DNA of 64,000 nucleotides from Silvibacterium dinghuense (GCF_004123295.1 NZ_SDMK01000001.1:1364001-1428000), one strand, 5' to 3'; shown: positions 38,644-47,849, numbered from the stretch's first letter. Notes: generated from the letters alone by a model not told the origin. Made by a program: numbers and translations.

Positions 38644-39007
38644 CAGGGTGTCCCATATCTCATGCTTTTCGAGATGCGGGTGTGCAGGCCTATGCAAAAT
38701 CTTCTGGATTCGTACCCTCCCCCAACGGAGCTTGGATGGGCACCCAGCTTGTTGCTCTAGCGGAGTGAAGGAACCTGCAGTTCTTCGCTGATACAGGCGA
38801 ACCGCGGGTTCCTCCACTGCGCTTCTCCACCCCAGCGCGCCAACATCAGGCGCGCCGGGGACCCCGGTTCGCTCCGGTCGGAATGACAACGTGAGAAGGA
38901 GGCTTCGGTCGGGATGACAATTTGCGTAATGGCTCAACGGGGATACGACCTGGCTCGCGACCAGCGGGAGCGGAGGCCGATGGCGTATCGCCCTGCGCGC
39001 AGCAGCC
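38644..39007. repeat. Dense repeat cluster A-B, D pair, D end, C
   Basis: An A-B unit lies at 38644-38747. A D inverted pair at 38754-38890 has a truncated left arm and a right arm split by a GCGCGCC-type hairpin (38827-38862). An extra D end (CTTCGGTCGGGATGACA) is at 38901-38921 and a C copy at 38954-39007. Together with 38483-38643, where I see nothing, this fills 567 bp without a gene. Confidence 0.7.
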
Positions 39008-39049
39008 TGCGGTAACCTTTGGGCAGGCAGCAAGGACGGATAAAACGAC

Positions 39050-41083
39050 GTGACCGAAACGACTCTCTCCCCTCATCCCTGGAATCTTGAGACCCGCGCT
39101 GACGGGTCGGCCTCACCGGAAGCGCTCGAAGCCTGGGTGCAGGCCCGGCTTGTCCGGCATCGCGACGCCATTGCGCGGCTGCTTGCCGTTCCGGGGCCGC
39201 GCACCGTCGAAAACACGCTGCGCCCCTATGACGACGCCGTTGCCGAGCTCTCGGCCACAGCCACACAGACCGGCCTGCTCGACAGCGTCCACCCGCAAAA
39301 GGAGATTCGGGACAAGGCGCAGGCCCTGGCCCAGGTCATTTCCCAGGCCGGCGTCGAACTGGGACTGAACCAGGCCGTCTACCAGGCGCTGAACGAGATC
39401 GATTCCGAAAGCACGGATGCGGCCACGCAGCACTATCTGAAGCGCACGCTGCTCCAGTACCGCCTGGCTGGTGTGGATAAGGACGAGGCCACCCGCACTC
39501 GCCTGCGCGAGCTGCAGGACAAGGCGACCGTCCTCGCCCTCACTTTCGGCCGTAATGTTCAGGAGAACGTCAACACCGTCGTCGTGGAGGACGCGGCCGA
39601 GCTGGACGGTCTGCCTGCCGATTACCTTGCCGCGCATCCGGCCGGCGAAGACGGCAAGATCACCCTCACCACCGATTATCCCGACTACCTGCCGGTGATG
39701 ACATTTGCAAAGTCGGCCAAACTGCGCCGCAGCATGTACCTGGCCTTCAATACCCGCGCCTTTCCGCAGAATCGCGAAGTGCTGCTCGACCTGCTGAAGA
39801 TCCGCAAAGAGATTGCCGGGCTGCTGGGCTTCAAAACCTGGGCCGACCTGGCCACTGCCGACCAGATGATGGGCTCGGCCGAGAACATGCGCCAGTTCCT
39901 TGAAGAGCTCGACACGGCCAGCCGCGCCGGAGCCGAGAAGGAATTTGCCATGATCGCGGAGTTCGCCCGCGTCGAGCAGAAGCTCGAGTCGAACGATGCT
40001 GAGATCGATGCCGCGAGCCGTGGCTACTGGCTGGAGCAGTATCGCCGCGCGGCCTTCGAGTTCGACTCGCAGTCCGTCCGTCCTTATTTCCCCTACGACC
40101 GTGTCGAGCAAGGCGTGCTTTCGACCGCCGCGCGGCTCTTCCAGGTCGAGTTCCGACCCGTGGCCGATGCCCCGGTCTGGCATCCGGACGTCGTCACCTA
40201 TGACGTGTATGACCGGGATACGCAGATCGGCCGCTTCTATCTCGACATGCACCCGCGCGAGGGCAAGGACAAGTGGTTCTCCGCGCATCCTCTGATCCCC
40301 GGCATTGTCGATCATCCCGATGGCCGCCAGATTCCCGAGGCCGCGCTGATCTGCAACTTCCCCGGCGGGCCGTCCTCGGCAAAGACCGGCGACCCGGGGC
40401 TCATGCAGCACTCCGACGTGGTGACGTATTTCCATGAGTTCGGCCACCTGATGCACGCGCTGCTCGGCGGGCACCAGAGCTGGGCCGGGCTGAGCGGCAT
40501 CGCCACCGAGGGCGACTTCGTCGAGGTGCCTTCACAGATGCTCGAGGAGTTCTTCCGCGATCCGCGCCTGCTGGCTACCTTTGCGCTGCACTATGAGACG
40601 GATGAGCCCATCCCTGCCGAGCTGGTGCTGCGCATGAACCGCGCCGGAGCCTTCGGCCGCGCTGACTGGGTGCGCACGCAGCTCTTCTATACGACCTATT
40701 CGCTCGAAACGCACGCGCTCGATCCGGAAACGCTCGATCTCGACCACCTGCTGCACTCGCTCTATGCGCGCTTCCTGCCGTATGTGTGGATCGATGGCAA
40801 CCGCATGTACGCGAGCTTTACGCACCTGGTCGGCTACTCGTCGAACTACTACACCTATCTCTATGACAAGGTGATCGCGCTCGACTTCTTCGCGCAGTTC
40901 GCGCGGACCAACCTGCTCGACGACCCGATTGCGATGAAGTATCGCCGGACGGTACTCGAGCCCGGCGGCTCGATGCCGGGGGAGGATATTGTGCTGCGCT
41001 TCCTCGGCCGCAGGCAGTCGGCGGATGCGTTCGTGCACTGGGTCGGCGAGGAGTTTCAGGCTGCCGCTACGGTGTACGAATAA
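39050..41083 (+). CDS. M3-family zinc oligopeptidase
   Basis: 677 residues from GTG 39050, with AAGGAC upstream. The catalytic zinc motif is HEFGH (His462-Glu463-His466, in TYFHEFGHLMH), with the third ligand expected in GLSGIATEGDFVEVPSQMLEEF about 25 residues on. The N-terminal half is the usual helical region of thimet/OpdA-type enzymes. No signal peptide is visible, so it probably acts in the cytoplasm on short peptides, such as cleaved signal peptides. Monocistronic. Confidence 0.9.
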   Translation: MTETTLSPHPWNLETRADGSASPEALEAWVQARLVRHRDAIARLLAVPGPRTVENTLRPYDDAVAELSATATQTGLLDSVHPQKEIRDKAQALAQVISQAGVELGLNQAVYQALNEIDSESTDAATQHYLKRTLLQYRLAGVDKDEATRTRLRELQDKATVLALTFGRNVQENVNTVVVEDAAELDGLPADYLAAHPAGEDGKITLTTDYPDYLPVMTFAKSAKLRRSMYLAFNTRAFPQNREVLLDLLKIRKEIAGLLGFKTWADLATADQMMGSAENMRQFLEELDTASRAGAEKEFAMIAEFARVEQKLESNDAEIDAASRGYWLEQYRRAAFEFDSQSVRPYFPYDRVEQGVLSTAARLFQVEFRPVADAPVWHPDVVTYDVYDRDTQIGRFYLDMHPREGKDKWFSAHPLIPGIVDHPDGRQIPEAALICNFPGGPSSAKTGDPGLMQHSDVVTYFHEFGHLMHALLGGHQSWAGLSGIATEGDFVEVPSQMLEEFFRDPRLLATFALHYETDEPIPAELVLRMNRAGAFGRADWVRTQLFYTTYSLETHALDPETLDLDHLLHSLYARFLPYVWIDGNRMYASFTHLVGYSSNYYTYLYDKVIALDFFAQFARTNLLDDPIAMKYRRTVLEPGGSMPGEDIVLRFLGRRQSADAFVHWVGEEFQAAATVYE

Positions 41084-41110
41084 GCGTTGCGCCATGCGCT
41101 TCGCTCACTC

Positions 41111-41292
41111 TGTCATCCCGAGCGAGCGGAGCGAGTCGAGGAACCTGCGGTTAAGCTTCAGATACTGGAGATATTCCGACGCGTAGAACAGCAGGTCCCT
41201 CCACTGCGCGAGTCGAAAAGGCGTCTCGCGCCGGCCGGGATGACAATATTTTTGTGTAAGACGAGAAGACTGCCTCACTTCGGTTGGGATGA
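41111..41292. repeat. Family D inverted pair plus an extra D end
   Basis: The left arm is 41111-41152 (GTCATCCCGAGCGAGCGGAG to ACCTGCGGTT), the right arm 41190-41247, with a spacer of about 37 bp. A further GTTGGGATGACA end lies near 41270-41292. Confidence 0.75.
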
Positions 41293-41357
41293 CAGGCTTT
41301 CGGTATCGGACCCACAGCCGCACACGGCTCACACACCTCTGACAGGAGAGACCAGCG

Positions 41358-42170
41358 ATGACAGCATCCGCAATCCTCAGCAAGACGTATAAGGGCAAAT
41401 GGGCGCTGGTTACCGGCGCGAGCGCGGGCATTGGCGTAGCTTTGGCCGAGGATCTGGCCGCGGCCGGCGCGAACCTTGTGCTCACGGCACGCCGCGTCGA
41501 TCGCCTTGAAGCCCTGGCCCAGCGTCTGCAGGAACAGCACGGCATCCAGACCCGCGTGATCCCCGCCGATCTTGCCGACCCGGCGGCGCCGCAACAGCTC
41601 TACGAGGCGACCGAGGGCCAGGGACTGGAGATCGACCTGCTCATCAACAATGCAGGCTTCGGCTACCTCGGCGAATTCCTCCGCTCCGACCTCGCCTTCC
41701 AGCGCACGATGGTCGATGTGAACTGCGCTGCCGTCGTCGACCTCACGCACCGCTATCTGCCCGGCATGGTGAAGCGCCGCCGGGGCGACATCCTCATTCT
41801 TGCCTCGACTGCCGCATATCAGCCGGTCGCCTACATGGCCACGTATGCGGCCACGAAGGTCTTCGACCGCTACTTTGCCGAAGCCCTCGCCGAAGAAGTG
41901 GGACGTTACGGCGTGCGCGTCAGCGCGCTGTGCCCTGGTCCCACGGAATCCGAGTTCGGCCAGGTCGCCGGCTCACGCAAGGAAGAGAAGCGCAAGTACC
42001 AGCCCGCCGCCGAAGTGGCTCGCCTGGGCCTCGAAGGCCTGGTGCAAGGCAAGACCTGGGTCATCCCCTACTCCGGTGGTCGCATTCAGGTCTTCGCGCA
42101 GCGCTTCGTGCCGCGCCGCATCATCACCAAGGCCGCAGAGAAGATGTTCCGACCGGACACCGTGAAATAG
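41358..42170 (+). CDS. Short-chain dehydrogenase/reductase
   Basis: 270 residues of the classical SDR family. The cofactor motif is TGASAGIG (about 19-26), with LTARR downstream favouring NADP. NNAG is at about 97-100 and the catalytic Tyr-Lys pair is in ATYAATKVF (near 157-161). The substrate is unknown. AGGAGAG lies about 8 nt before the ATG. Monocistronic between repeats. Confidence 0.88.
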   Translation: MTASAILSKTYKGKWALVTGASAGIGVALAEDLAAAGANLVLTARRVDRLEALAQRLQEQHGIQTRVIPADLADPAAPQQLYEATEGQGLEIDLLINNAGFGYLGEFLRSDLAFQRTMVDVNCAAVVDLTHRYLPGMVKRRRGDILILASTAAYQPVAYMATYAATKVFDRYFAEALAEEVGRYGVRVSALCPGPTESEFGQVAGSRKEEKRKYQPAAEVARLGLEGLVQGKTWVIPYSGGRIQVFAQRFVPRRIITKAAEKMFRPDTVK

Positions 42171-42171
42171 C

Positions 42172-42536
42172 TGCTGCGCGCAGGCTGGGACTGGCCGTCC
42201 AGGCCTTTCGCCTTCAGCCTCCGCTCCCGCTGGTCGCGCTCCGACGAGCTCAGGACTCGGACAGGAGTATCAAGGATAGGGATGCCCGTCCAAGCTCCGC
42301 CTGGGTAGGAAGGCAGATTTCTATTCCCCAGTCACTGGGCTTGCGAGAGACATCCTCGTGCAGGAACAGGAAACGTATCAGGGCACGGCTTCAGCCGTGC
42401 CGAAACAAGTCTCGCGATGGGAGCCGATCGGGCTCGTCGCTTCCCCAACCGCCCGCAGTTTTCCTTATCCCCTGCTGCTATCTCGCGACCGGAGTGAGCG
42501 GAGGCCAAAGGCGAGCCGCCCTGCGCGCAGCAGTCC
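42172..42536. repeat. Repeat cluster C (inverted), B, C
   Basis: Long C at 42172-42239, B at 42280-42316 and a direct C at 42483-42536. The last copy overlaps the 3' end of the PL5 gene and encodes its final 15 or so residues. Nothing else is seen in 42171-42477. Confidence 0.75.
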
Positions 42537-44229
42537 AGTAGGTCTGGTTGGCCCACAGGATGTGCCGGCCGTCCGGCGTCACTACGCCTGCGATCTGCCG
42601 TCCGCTCCAGTCTGTGTCCAGCGATCCGTCAGCGTGCAGTTCGCCGGTTGCGTCGCCAAACTTTCCGCAGGCCATGGTAAGCCGCATGCCGTGCTGCTTC
42701 ACATCGCAGGGCTGCGAGAAATCGACATTGCCATACCATGCGCCGCTGAGCGAGAGCGGCTGCTTCGCAGGATGGATCGCCGAGCAGCGCTCCCAGAAGG
42801 TTCCGTTCGACCAATCGATCTGCGTGCCGCTTTTGTCGAGCGCGCCAGTCACAGAGAGCCATCCGGGGGCGACGATCTCCGCCGCCTTGTCCTTCTCCGT
42901 CTGGAGCACACGCGCCTGCGAGCTGTCGCCGTGATCGGTGGTTGCGATCAGCCCGTCTGCGCTGCGGGCAATCGTGTCATGACTGGCCGGATCGCCCATC
43001 GTGCACCAGTCACCGGCGATTGCCGATTCCGCTGCCCGGTTTTCCGGGAAGACCCGCGCATACTCTGCGGCTACATCATGTTTCAGCTGCGCCTCGAAGG
43101 CGGCGTCTTCCGCTGAGAGCGCAGGCCGCGGCAGCACCGGCTCGGGCGGCGCACCACCCCACTGCCAGAAGTTCACCCACGGCGCGGCGGCGATCTTTTC
43201 TGCGAGATTGAGACTCTTCGCCGCATACGGGAAACGCGCCGCATACGGCACGGCCCAGCCGATCTCAAGCCCCGAGGCAGGAGGCTTATAGTCCTGCGCC
43301 ACACCTACGGCCTTTACGATGCGCTCCGGGGCCTCTATGGCCGCGACATCGAAGCGAACCAGCCGGTGAAGCGCGCCGTTTCTCTCGGCATAGAGGTCGA
43401 TTCCATTCGCCTCTCCGAACTCCGCCAGCATCACCAGCGGTCCCAGAGCGTAGAGCTGGTAGTGGAGCGCGCGTCCGGCGCGGTTCATCTCCGCCATCAG
43501 GGAGCCGTCGCCACGAATGGCTTCCACGCCATGCCGGTAGGCATTCATGCCCCATAGGAAGCCGGCCTTGTGATTGCCCACTATGCCCTGCGCGCAGAGC
43601 GAGAGCCCTGCCCAGTAGAGATGATTGTTATAGGCATCGCTGCCCGGATGCGTGAGCTGCTGATCGAAATATACCTCGACCGGCACGGCCAGACGGGCCA
43701 TCCACGCCGCAATCTCGGCATCCTCACCTGCTGTGCCTACGCCGGTGTTGCGCACCTTCAGGTACGCGATGGCCACGCCGCTCAGCAACCAGTTCTGGTC
43801 GTAGATACCCTGCCGGTGCGGCATCTTCCCTGTCCACGCATCGGCTTTCGCCGCTGCTGTGAGCAGAGCATAGGTGCATTGCGCCGCCTGCCTGCTCCCA
43901 TGCGCCAGGTACGCATCCGCCGCGCGCACCGCATACTGCCCCAGGTGCGTGAGCGGTTCGTCCGCCTTCTCCTCCGCAACCTCTTTCACGGGATCGATGA
44001 TCGAGTAGTGCGAATCGATGTAGGCACTCTCTACCTCGGTCGTACGCGCAAAGGCCGGAATCGCCGGGCATGCATACGCCGCATCGGTCAGTGCAATCTG
44101 CCGATCGTCCCATGGAGATCGCAGCCGGGCCGCCTGCGCGGTGGCCGATCCTGACGCCATGACTCCCAGCAGCCCGGGCACCATGATTCCGAACATCAGC
44201 AGCCAATGCTTCCCTGCTCTTTTCTGCAC
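42478..44229 (-). CDS. Exported PL5-type alginate lyase-like protein
   Basis: 583 residues. A signal peptide (about 1-32) ends SGSATAQA. The alpha/alpha-barrel (about 60-350) carries NNHLYWAGLSLCAQGIV and the Arg/Tyr block NRAGRALHYQLYALGPL, matching the mannuronate lyase PL5 active-site motifs. A second beta-rich domain (about 400-565) is not usual in AlgL. The last residues (RRAARLWPPLTPVAR) and the stop are read out of a family C repeat. It is divergent from a GH3 gene, which suggests shared use in polysaccharide breakdown; the substrate is not certain. Confidence 0.78.
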   Translation of the reverse strand: MQKRAGKHWLLMFGIMVPGLLGVMASGSATAQAARLRSPWDDRQIALTDAAYACPAIPAFARTTEVESAYIDSHYSIIDPVKEVAEEKADEPLTHLGQYAVRAADAYLAHGSRQAAQCTYALLTAAAKADAWTGKMPHRQGIYDQNWLLSGVAIAYLKVRNTGVGTAGEDAEIAAWMARLAVPVEVYFDQQLTHPGSDAYNNHLYWAGLSLCAQGIVGNHKAGFLWGMNAYRHGVEAIRGDGSLMAEMNRAGRALHYQLYALGPLVMLAEFGEANGIDLYAERNGALHRLVRFDVAAIEAPERIVKAVGVAQDYKPPASGLEIGWAVPYAARFPYAAKSLNLAEKIAAAPWVNFWQWGGAPPEPVLPRPALSAEDAAFEAQLKHDVAAEYARVFPENRAAESAIAGDWCTMGDPASHDTIARSADGLIATTDHGDSSQARVLQTEKDKAAEIVAPGWLSVTGALDKSGTQIDWSNGTFWERCSAIHPAKQPLSLSGAWYGNVDFSQPCDVKQHGMRLTMACGKFGDATGELHADGSLDTDWSGRQIAGVVTPDGRHILWANQTYWTAARRAARLWPPLTPVAR

Positions 44230-44296
44230 GCCTCAAGCCCTCCGGCGGGATAGAGCGGTTGCAGAGTTGCTGTATCCCGAAGCCGATGTGCACCAG

Positions 44297-44380
44297 TGGC
44301 GTTTTCTCTGAAAAACGCCACCCTGCACGATGCAGGAAAGGACAAGGAGACTCTGGAACCGCTCTAATCATACAGAGCGG
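44297..44380. promoter_or_regulatory. Palindromes in the PL5-GH3 divergent region
   Basis: GGCGTTTTCTCTGAAAAACGCC is a near-perfect inverted repeat at 44297-44318 (arms GGCGTTTT). CCGCTCT faces AGAGCGG at 44359-44380. AGAGCGG occurs once more at 44252. Candidate regulator sites for the divergent genes within the 321-bp gap. Confidence 0.35.
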
Positions 44381-44428
44381 CACGATCGCGTTCATGCCTC
44401 CTTCCGCATATACGCCATCTCCAGTAGT

Positions 44429-44438
44429 CAAACGTTTG
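44429..44438. promoter_or_regulatory. LacI-type operator palindrome
   Basis: CAAACGTTTG is a perfect 10-bp palindrome ending 4 bp before the -35 box of the GH3 promoter, the position and form expected for a LacI-family regulator of sugar genes. Confidence 0.5.
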
Positions 44439-44441
44439 CCC

Positions 44442-44471
44442 TTGACGTTCCTGTTGCGGGGCCGGTACGAT
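44442..44471 (+). promoter_or_regulatory. Promoter of the GH3 gene
   Basis: TTGACG and TACGAT with an 18-bp spacer, about 80 bp before the ATG. Confidence 0.6.
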
Positions 44472-44550
44472 GAGCCGCAAAGTGCCGGGCAGACTGTACT
44501 GATAGCAGTCACAGCCCGGTCATGTTTTTGAGCTTTGCTTCAGGAGAGCC

Positions 44551-46815
44551 ATGAAATTCTTTTCGCTGTTCCGGCCGCTGTCCGCGGCCATGTTGTTGCC
44601 CTGCCTTTGCGCCGGTTCTTTCCTCGCTGCGCAGGCGCAGGAGGCGTCCCAGACCACACAGGTGCATCATCCCTGGGATGACCGCGCTCTCTCTCCTGAC
44701 GAACGTGCCGATCTGGTTCTTAAAGAGATGACGCTCGACGAAAAGATTCTCCTCGTCCACGGGCAGGGCTGGGGCGTGCTTCGTCCGCCGGACCCGGTCG
44801 CTCCCGGTTCGAACTTCGCCGCCGGCTACGTGGAAGGCATCGAGCGGCTCGGCATCCCGGGCGTGAACGAGGCCGACTCCGCCGTGGGCGCGCGCATGGC
44901 CGCCTACCAGGCCCGCTATGCCACGCTGCTGCCCTCGACGCTGGGCGCCGCGGCGAGCTGGGACATCGAAGGCGCGCAGCTTTACGGTGACGTCATTGGC
45001 CGCGAATTGCGCGCATGGGGCTCGAACATGTCCATCGGCGGCGGCGTGGACCTGATGCGCGAGCCGCGCAACGGCCGCAACTTCGAATATGCCGGCGAAG
45101 ACCCGCTGCTGGCCGGCACCATGACCGGCAACCTGATGAAGGGCCTGCAGGCCGAGCACATCATGGGAGACATCAAGCACTACGCCTTCAACGATCAGGA
45201 AACCGGCCGCAACGCGGTCAGCGCGAACATCGACCACAAGGCCGCAAGAGAGAGCGACCTGCTCGCCTTTCAGATCGCCATTGATATCGCGAAGCCCTCA
45301 GGCGTGATGTGCGGCTACAACCGCTTCGAAGAAACCTACGACTGCGAGAACGACTACCTGCTCAATCAGGTCCTCAAGAAAGATTTTGGGTTCAAGGGAT
45401 TCGTGCTCTCCGACTGGGGCGCGACACACAGCACGGTGAAGGCCGCGCTTGCCGGTCTCGACCAGGAAGAACCGGAAGATATCTTCTTCGGCGCTCCGCT
45501 CAAGAAGGCGGTAGAGGATGGACAGGTTCCCATGTCTCGCCTTAATGACATGGATCATCGCATCCTGCGCAGCATGTTCGCCGCCGGCGTCGTGGACTAT
45601 CCCGTGATGCCGCGCAATGTCGTCGATCCTTTCAAGGGCCGCGACGATGCGCAGCACATTGCCGAAGAGAGCATCGTGCTGCTGAAAAACAAGGACAGCA
45701 TTCTGCCGCTCGATCCGGCGCGCGTGCATTCGATTGCGATCATCGGCTCGCATGCGGACAAGGGCATCCTCTCCGGTGGCGGCTCGGCGCAGGTCGATGC
45801 ACCCGGCGGCAACGTCACCGATCCGCATCCGGGCGGCGCCAACTGGGGTGAGACGGTGTGGTTCCCGTCCTCGCCGCTTCGGTATATCCGCGAGCATGCG
45901 CCCACGGCAAAGGTCGAGTACAACTCCGGCGACGATGCCTCGTCAGCCGCAGCACTTGCGAAGTCTTCCGACGTCGCCATCGTCTTTGTGAATCAGCCCA
46001 TGTATGAGGGCCACGATGCGAAGACGCTCACGCTGCCTGACAACCAGGACGCACTGGTTTCGGCCGTGGCCGCGGCGAATCCACACACCATCGTCATCGC
46101 GGAGACCGGCGGTCCTGTGGCCATGCCGTGGAGCGATGAGGTTGCGGGTATCTTCGAAGCATGGTTCCCCGGCATCGGCGGCGGCGAGGCCATCGCCAAC
46201 CTGCTCTTCGGCACGGTGAACCCCAGCGCCAAGCTGCCCGCGTCGTTTGCCAAGCGTGACGCCGATCTGCCGCACCCCGAGATCGCGGGCATCAACCTCA
46301 AGGAAGAAGATCACTACGTCGAAACCAACGTCGGCGGCAAGCGCACGCGGCAGAACCAGCCACAGCTTCCCTTCTTCGACGTGAACTACACCGAGGGCGC
46401 GAAGGTGGGCTACAAGTGGTTCGAGTCGCAGCATATCGAACCGCTGTTCTGGTTCGGCTACGGCCTCAGCTACACGACGTACAGCTACTCCGGCCTGCAC
46501 GTAAGCCCGGACGGAGGCGAGGTCACGCTCACCGTGAAGAATACGGGTGAGCGCGCAGGCACGGAGATTGCCGAGGTCTACGCGAAGCTGCCCAAGGCCG
46601 CAGGCGAAGACTACAAGCGCCTCATCGCCTTCGATCGCGTGCCGCTCGCGCCCGGCGAGGAGAAGACGGTCACGCTGAAGGTCGATCCTAAGCTGCTGTC
46701 TGTCTTCAACACACAGAAGAATAACTTTGAGCTCGTCCCCGGCACATACACCATCCTCGCGGGACCGTCTGCGAACGAAACCCCGCTCAAGGCCGGCTTC
46801 ACGTACTCGCAGTAA
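44551..46815 (+). CDS. Exported GH3 beta-glucosidase-type glycoside hydrolase
   Basis: 754 residues with a signal peptide ending in AAQAQ (about residue 30). The N-terminal TIM-barrel (about 55-310) has the nucleophile Asp288 in GFVLSDWGATHS. The alpha/beta sandwich (about 345-570) and C-terminal fibronectin III-like domain (about 660-750, GTEIAEVYAKLPKAAGEDYKRL) complete the three-domain GH3 layout. It hydrolyses terminal beta-linked glucose or xylose from oligosaccharides in the periplasm or outside. CAGGAGAG precedes the ATG. Confidence 0.93.
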   Translation: MKFFSLFRPLSAAMLLPCLCAGSFLAAQAQEASQTTQVHHPWDDRALSPDERADLVLKEMTLDEKILLVHGQGWGVLRPPDPVAPGSNFAAGYVEGIERLGIPGVNEADSAVGARMAAYQARYATLLPSTLGAAASWDIEGAQLYGDVIGRELRAWGSNMSIGGGVDLMREPRNGRNFEYAGEDPLLAGTMTGNLMKGLQAEHIMGDIKHYAFNDQETGRNAVSANIDHKAARESDLLAFQIAIDIAKPSGVMCGYNRFEETYDCENDYLLNQVLKKDFGFKGFVLSDWGATHSTVKAALAGLDQEEPEDIFFGAPLKKAVEDGQVPMSRLNDMDHRILRSMFAAGVVDYPVMPRNVVDPFKGRDDAQHIAEESIVLLKNKDSILPLDPARVHSIAIIGSHADKGILSGGGSAQVDAPGGNVTDPHPGGANWGETVWFPSSPLRYIREHAPTAKVEYNSGDDASSAAALAKSSDVAIVFVNQPMYEGHDAKTLTLPDNQDALVSAVAAANPHTIVIAETGGPVAMPWSDEVAGIFEAWFPGIGGGEAIANLLFGTVNPSAKLPASFAKRDADLPHPEIAGINLKEEDHYVETNVGGKRTRQNQPQLPFFDVNYTEGAKVGYKWFESQHIEPLFWFGYGLSYTTYSYSGLHVSPDGGEVTLTVKNTGERAGTEIAEVYAKLPKAAGEDYKRLIAFDRVPLAPGEEKTVTLKVDPKLLSVFNTQKNNFELVPGTYTILAGPSANETPLKAGFTYSQ

Positions 46816-46832
46816 GCTGCATTACAAACATC

Positions 46833-46868
46833 AAACGGCGTTCCTCTTGCGAGGAGCGCCGTTTTTCT
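46833..46868 (+). terminator. Terminator of the GH3 gene
   Basis: Stem AAACGGCGTTCCTC with loop TTGC, followed by TTTTTCTTTG, 18 bp after the stop. Part of the T-run lies in the stem. Confidence 0.85.
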
Positions 46869-46900
46869 TTGTTTCATTCACTGGAGAGTACAGAGAGATT

Positions 46901-46937
46901 GGTGCCTCCCGTCAGGCGAAGCCTGAACGGAGCACCC
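46901..46937. repeat. Degenerate family B hairpin
   Basis: GGTGCCTCCCGTCAGGC faces GCCTGAACGGAGCACC. It abuts the stop codon of the RluA-like gene. Confidence 0.6.
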
Positions 46938-47849
46938 TCATCTCACCGCAGATGGCTCCTCCGATGAAAATCCAGGCGGCACGGCTGCCTCGAGATGGAC
47001 CTGTTCTCCGGTGATGGGGTGCTCGAAGCGCAGATACTGCGCGTGCAGGAGATAGCCTCCATCGCCGGGGAGGCCGGGGTTGGTTTCGAGCGGCTGGCCG
47101 GTTGCGCCGTAGAGCGGATCGCCGACCAGGGGATGGCCGATGGAGGCCAGATGAATCCTGATCTGGTGCGGGCGGCCTGAATACAGACTCACCTCGAAGG
47201 TCGTGGTGCGGGCGGTGCGGGCGATCACCTTTGCCAGCGACCTGGACGGCTTGCCATGGGGGCTGGCAGCCCATACAGAGCCGAGGCGCGGATGCGGCAC
47301 GAGGCCGATGGGCGTAAGGATTTCATAGACATCCTGCTGTGCCACATGCTGCGCCAGCGCCCGGTAGATTTTTTGTATTTTCGATGTGTTCCAGTTGGCC
47401 TCGAAATAGGAAGCCACCTGCGATGTCCTGGCGAAGAGCACGATGCCGCTGGTAGCCCGGCCCAGCCGGTGGACTGGGTTTGCACCGGGGCAATGCTTCT
47501 GCACCAGGCGCAGGAGAGTGTTCTCCATGAAGCCGCCGCCGGGCAGGGTGGGCAGCCCGCTCGGCTTGTTGACGGCCAACAGATGAGGGTCATCGAGCAG
47601 GACTTCAAAGTGCCGAGGAGCGTCGGGTTCGGTCCAGGGTGGCCGATTCCAAACAAGGGTCTGGCCTGCGGCGACAGATTCGCTTCCATCGGCGATGACG
47701 CCGTCGAGCATAACTTCGCCCTTGTTCAATGCCTGTTGCCAGGCTTGAGAACTGGAGTGGGAGTACAGACTTGCCAGGTGCGCGAGCAGGGTTTGCCCAT
47801 GGTGCTTGCTGCCGATGATGGAGGTGTAGGCATAGCCCCGGTTGAGCAT
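46938..47849 (-). CDS. RluA-family pseudouridine synthase-like protein with an altered catalytic motif
   Basis: 303 residues with an S4-like N-terminus (about 20-75) and the RluA catalytic fold. GRPHQIRIHLASIGHPLVGDPLYG near 215-240 is the strongly conserved late motif. The usual HRLD catalytic motif reads HRLG here: GGC at 47462-47460 encodes Gly130 where Asp is expected. All active pseudouridine synthases I know of depend on that Asp, so activity is doubtful unless another acid takes over. Monocistronic. Confidence 0.8.
   Translation of the reverse strand: MLNRGYAYTSIIGSKHHGQTLLAHLASLYSHSSSQAWQQALNKGEVMLDGVIADGSESVAAGQTLVWNRPPWTEPDAPRHFEVLLDDPHLLAVNKPSGLPTLPGGGFMENTLLRLVQKHCPGANPVHRLGRATSGIVLFARTSQVASYFEANWNTSKIQKIYRALAQHVAQQDVYEILTPIGLVPHPRLGSVWAASPHGKPSRSLAKVIARTARTTTFEVSLYSGRPHQIRIHLASIGHPLVGDPLYGATGQPLETNPGLPGDGGYLLHAQYLRFEHPITGEQVHLEAAVPPGFSSEEPSAVR

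Noticed and set aside
42172-42536. Possible CRISPR-like repeat spacing
   Set aside because: The repeats are palindromic, differ in length, occur in both orientations and lack regular spacers. No cas genes are present.
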